Assembly (NCBI RefSeq): GCF_022170825.1
Contig: NZ_CP081878.1
Coordinates: 1,204,001-1,268,000, forward strand
DNA length: 64,000 bases
Source of the DNA: Exiguobacterium acetylicum
GTDB taxonomy: Bacteria > Bacillota > Bacilli > Exiguobacteriales > Exiguobacteriaceae
Reading direction: 5' to 3'
The notes under the pieces were generated by a model. That model saw only the letters and a program-made list of their open reading frames with translations, had not been told where the DNA came from and did no database searches. Below, one piece after another: positions 61,544 through 64,000 of the stretch. Every line of letters begins with the position of its first letter. The stretch's first letter is position 1. Position numbers and translations under genes: made by a program.

Positions 61544-61558
61544 ATGTAAACGCTATCA
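61544..61558 (+). promoter_or_regulatory. cre (CcpA) site in adhE leader
   Basis: ATGTAAACGCTATCA matches WTGNAANCGNWWNCA at every position. Confidence 0.65.
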
Positions 61559-61561
61559 ATA

Positions 61562-61579
61562 GTGTGAGGGAATTCACAG
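61562..61579 (+). promoter_or_regulatory. Rex-like site A
   Basis: GTGTGAGGGAATTCACAG matches TTGTGAA-N4-TTCACAA at 11 of 14 positions. It overlaps the region just downstream of the cre site. Confidence 0.5.
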
Positions 61580-61620
61580 GATAGTCATGCACAAAATAGG
61601 AAAAAGGAGTTATGATTGAT

Positions 61621-61638
61621 TTGTGAAGGAAAGCACAA
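61621..61638 (+). promoter_or_regulatory. Rex-like site B
   Basis: TTGTGAAGGAAAGCACAA matches TTGTGAA-N4-TTCACAA at 12 of 14 positions. It lies just before a possible promoter (TTGAAA 61643, CATAAT 61668). Confidence 0.65.
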
Positions 61639-61723
61639 ACTATTGAAAAACAGCTTGGCATTCCTGACATAATGGTTGGCAAATCAAACTCAGATTCGTT
61701 CCACGACAGGGAGGAAACCACTC

Positions 61724-64000
61724 ATGGCTGTGAAAGAAAAAACAAAATCGACGGCAACACCGGTCGAACAAGCAATCGGACAAATTGTTGAAAAAGGGCA
61801 ACGTGCGTTACAAGAATTACTGACATTCGATCAAGAAAAAATTGATACGATCGTTCGTGATATGGCACTTGCCGGACTGGAACGGCACGTCGAGCTTGCG
61901 CGTCTCGCAACAGAAGAGACAGGACGCGGTGTCTTTGAAGATAAAATGATTAAAAACATGTTCGCGACAGAGTATATCTATAATAGTCTACGTCATGAAA
62001 AAACAGTCGGAATTCTTGAAGAAGATGTTCAAAATGGCATCACATACATCGCTGAACCAGTTGGTGTCGTCTGTGGTGTCACACCGGTCACGAACCCAAC
62101 GTCAACGACGATGTTCAAAGCGTTGATTGCAATTAAGACACGTAACCCGATCGTCTTCGCGTTCCATCCATCGGCACAACGATGTTCCGTTGAAGCGGCG
62201 AAAACACTCCGCGACGCAGCAATCAAAGCAGGCGCACCTAAAGACTGTATTCAATGGGTCGAAGAACCATCACTTGAAGCAACAAAAGTCTTGATGAACC
62301 ACGAAAACATCGCCATGGTCCTTGCGACAGGTGGAGCAGGAATGGTTAAATCAGCGTACTCAACGGGGAAACCAGCACTCGGTGTTGGACCAGGGAACGT
62401 TCCATGCTACATCGAACAATCTGCGAAAGTAAAACGGGCAGTCAGCGATCTCGTTCTCTCAAAAACGTTTGATAACGGGATGATTTGTGCATCTGAGCAA
62501 GCCGTCATCGTCGACCAAGAGATTTATGCAACGGTCCGGACGGAAATGGAAGCACTCGGTTGTTACTTCTGTTCGCCGGAAGAAAAACAACGTCTCGAAA
62601 CACTCGTCATCAAAACCGATACGTGTGCTGTCAACGCGGACATTGTCGGTAAACCAGCGACGTGGATCGCAGAGAAAGCCGGAATCAACGTTCCGGAAAC
62701 AACCGTCATGCTCGTCGCGGAACTCGAGCACGTCGGAGCAGCAGAACCACTGTCTCACGAAAAACTCAGTCCCGTTCTCGGTGCGTACCGCGTCGCTTCA
62801 TCCGAAGAAGCGTTCGTGATTGCTGAACAAATGCTTGAAATCGGTGGTCTCGGGCATACAGCCGTCATTCATACGACGAACGATGATTTGATGACAGCGT
62901 TCGGACTCCGGATGAAAGCCTGCCGGATCCTCGTCAATAGTCCATCTGCTCATGGAGGGATTGGTGATCTTTACAATGAGTTGACACCATCACTGACACT
63001 TGGTTGTGGATCATACGGTAAAAACTCTGTTTCAGAGAACGTAACGGCGAAACACTTACTCAACGTCAAAAAGGTGGCGAAACGACGCGTGAACATGCAA
63101 TGGTTCAAGGTTCCTGAAAAAATCTACTTCGAAAAGAACTCCGTCCAGTACCTACGGTCGATGACTGACGTCTCACGCGTCATGATCGTCACTGATCCGA
63201 CGATGGTGCAATTCGGATATGCCGATAAAGTGATTCAAAACTTGCCGCAGTCCGTCAATTACCGGATTTTCGACCAAGTCGAACCGGATCCATCCGTAAC
63301 GACTGTTCAGACGGGTGCTCAAGCGATGCGTGATTTCAAACCAGACTTGATCATCGCCCTTGGTGGTGGTTCAGCGATGGATGCTGCAAAAGGAATGTGG
63401 CTCTTCTACGAACAGCCGAACGAAACGTTCTCAAACTTACGTCAAAAATTCCTTGATATCCGTAAGCGTGCCTACAAATTCCCGACACTTGGTCGTCAAG
63501 CGAAGTTCGTTGCGATTCCGACGACATCGGGGACAGGTTCAGAAGTGACACCGTTCACCGTCATCACGGATAAAGAGAAGAACGTCAAATACCCGATTGC
63601 TGACTATGCGTTGACACCAGACGTCGCGATCGTTGATCCAGAATTCGTCATGACAGTTCCCGCTTCGATCACCGCTGATACGGGGATGGATGTCTTGACA
63701 CACGCAACAGAAGCGTACGTCTCAGTTCTTGCGAACGACTACACGGATGGACTGGCACTCAAAGCAATCAAAATGATCTTCGACTACTTGCCACGAGCGT
63801 ACGCGAACGGATCTGACGCGGAAGCACGCGAAAAAGTGCACAATGCGTCAACGATGGCAGGGATGGCATTCGCGAATGCATTCCTTGGAATCAACCACTC
63901 AATTGCGCACAAAATCGGTGGGGAGTTCCATACGCCACACGGACGGACGAACGCGATCCTGATGCCACACGTCATTCGCTATAACGCGTCACGCCCAACA
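61724..64000 (+). CDS. adhE: bifunctional acetaldehyde-CoA/alcohol dehydrogenase, truncated by the window
   Basis: ATG 61724 follows GGGAGG and the frame is open to the window end (759 codons; full AdhE is about 870, so the C-terminus is missing). The aldehyde dehydrogenase half carries the catalytic Cys in NGMICASEQ; the iron-dependent alcohol dehydrogenase half shows GGGSAMDAAKGMW, DVLTHATEAYVS and NHSIAHKIGGEFHTPHGR with its metal-binding residues. It reduces acetyl-CoA to ethanol in fermentation. Redox (Rex-like), carbon (cre) and CRP/FNR-like sites upstream fit that role. Confidence 0.95.
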   Translation, partial: MAVKEKTKSTATPVEQAIGQIVEKGQRALQELLTFDQEKIDTIVRDMALAGLERHVELARLATEETGRGVFEDKMIKNMFATEYIYNSLRHEKTVGILEEDVQNGITYIAEPVGVVCGVTPVTNPTSTTMFKALIAIKTRNPIVFAFHPSAQRCSVEAAKTLRDAAIKAGAPKDCIQWVEEPSLEATKVLMNHENIAMVLATGGAGMVKSAYSTGKPALGVGPGNVPCYIEQSAKVKRAVSDLVLSKTFDNGMICASEQAVIVDQEIYATVRTEMEALGCYFCSPEEKQRLETLVIKTDTCAVNADIVGKPATWIAEKAGINVPETTVMLVAELEHVGAAEPLSHEKLSPVLGAYRVASSEEAFVIAEQMLEIGGLGHTAVIHTTNDDLMTAFGLRMKACRILVNSPSAHGGIGDLYNELTPSLTLGCGSYGKNSVSENVTAKHLLNVKKVAKRRVNMQWFKVPEKIYFEKNSVQYLRSMTDVSRVMIVTDPTMVQFGYADKVIQNLPQSVNYRIFDQVEPDPSVTTVQTGAQAMRDFKPDLIIALGGGSAMDAAKGMWLFYEQPNETFSNLRQKFLDIRKRAYKFPTLGRQAKFVAIPTTSGTGSEVTPFTVITDKEKNVKYPIADYALTPDVAIVDPEFVMTVPASITADTGMDVLTHATEAYVSVLANDYTDGLALKAIKMIFDYLPRAYANGSDAEAREKVHNASTMAGMAFANAFLGINHSIAHKIGGEFHTPHGRTNAILMPHVIRYNASRPT

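Larger units (their letters stand above)
61388..61723. other. adhE leader with several regulatory dyads
   Basis: 336 bases between the divergent carbonic anhydrase gene and adhE. It holds a CRP/FNR-like dyad, a cre site, and two Rex-like sites, listed separately. No ORF of note. Confidence 0.7.

Noticed and set aside
1-64000. Prophage, IS element or CRISPR array
   Set aside because: No transposase, integrase, terminal inverted repeats or spaced direct repeats were seen in either strand.

Overview
The window looks like a stretch of chromosome from a low-to-mid GC Firmicute (Bacillota), most likely Exiguobacterium or a close relative. This rests on gene content and Shine-Dalgarno usage (AAGGAGG-type sites, frequent GTG/TTG starts), SigB-, CodY-, CcpA-, Fur- and Zur-like sites, a Bacillus-type thiamine operon and a petrobactin (asb) operon. 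The genus is an inference from gene content, not a search result. No rRNA, tRNA, CRISPR array, insertion sequence or prophage was seen.

1-4.5 kb: the end of a ketone-body/acyl-CoA cluster (3-hydroxybutyrate dehydrogenase, thiolase), an AraC-type regulator on the minus strand, and brnQ with a near-perfect CodY box upstream. 4.5-13 kb: an iron-acquisition locus. A Fur-boxed AraC/substrate-binding fusion regulator is followed by a small unannotated Fur-boxed ORF ending in a terminator, then a third Fur box and asbABCDEF, which makes the catecholate-citrate siderophore petrobactin. The asb genes overlap or abut throughout. gldA follows. 14.2-15.4 kb: a flavoprotein gene behind a near-perfect Zur box. 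15.4-17.4 kb: two paralogous secreted SH3/M23 cell-wall hydrolases.

17.7-26.5 kb: a NUDIX hydrolase, a SigB-promoted general-stress dehydrogenase with a tiny proline-rich protein, a YtrA-like GntR/ABC transporter operon, DoxX and MFS membrane proteins, an OsmC protein and a NagZ-like lipoprotein. 26.5-30.3 kb: a TPP riboswitch controlling tenI-thiO-thiS-thiG-thiF. 30.3-37 kb: sbcDC, an AAC(3)-family acetyltransferase, a Bax-inhibitor-1 protein and a methyltransferase-like protein. 37.3-40 kb: a small membrane protein broken by a 22-bp tandem duplication, a NERD-domain protein, and a MarR/permease pair.

40.2-46.5 kb: an arsenic-resistance island (arsC, arsR, arsD, arsA, an IscA/HesB-like gene, arsB, and a CoA-disulfide-reductase/rhodanese fusion) with ArsR-type dyads ahead of arsC and arsD. 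46.6-49.6 kb: PadR/DUF2812 and two unrecognised proteins. 50.5-52.2 kb: two tandem exported proteins resembling cyclohexadienyl dehydratase (PheC). 52.2-54.4 kb: a drug-type ABC transporter. 54.4-55.7 kb: the Asp23/AmaP envelope-stress operon behind a SigB-type promoter. 56-61.4 kb, minus strand: an amino acid permease, an unknown protein, DedA, an NhaC-family antiporter and beta-carbonic anhydrase. The window ends inside adhE, whose leader carries Rex-like, CRP/FNR-like and cre sites, as expected for a fermentation gene controlled by redox and carbon status.

Most of the window is ordinary core/accessory chromosome. The points most worth checking are the Fur-controlled leader ORF and terminator ahead of asbA, the Zur-controlled flavoprotein, the tandem PheC-like exported proteins, the arsenic island's IscA-like and CoADR-rhodanese genes, and the duplication-broken L7/L12-like gene.
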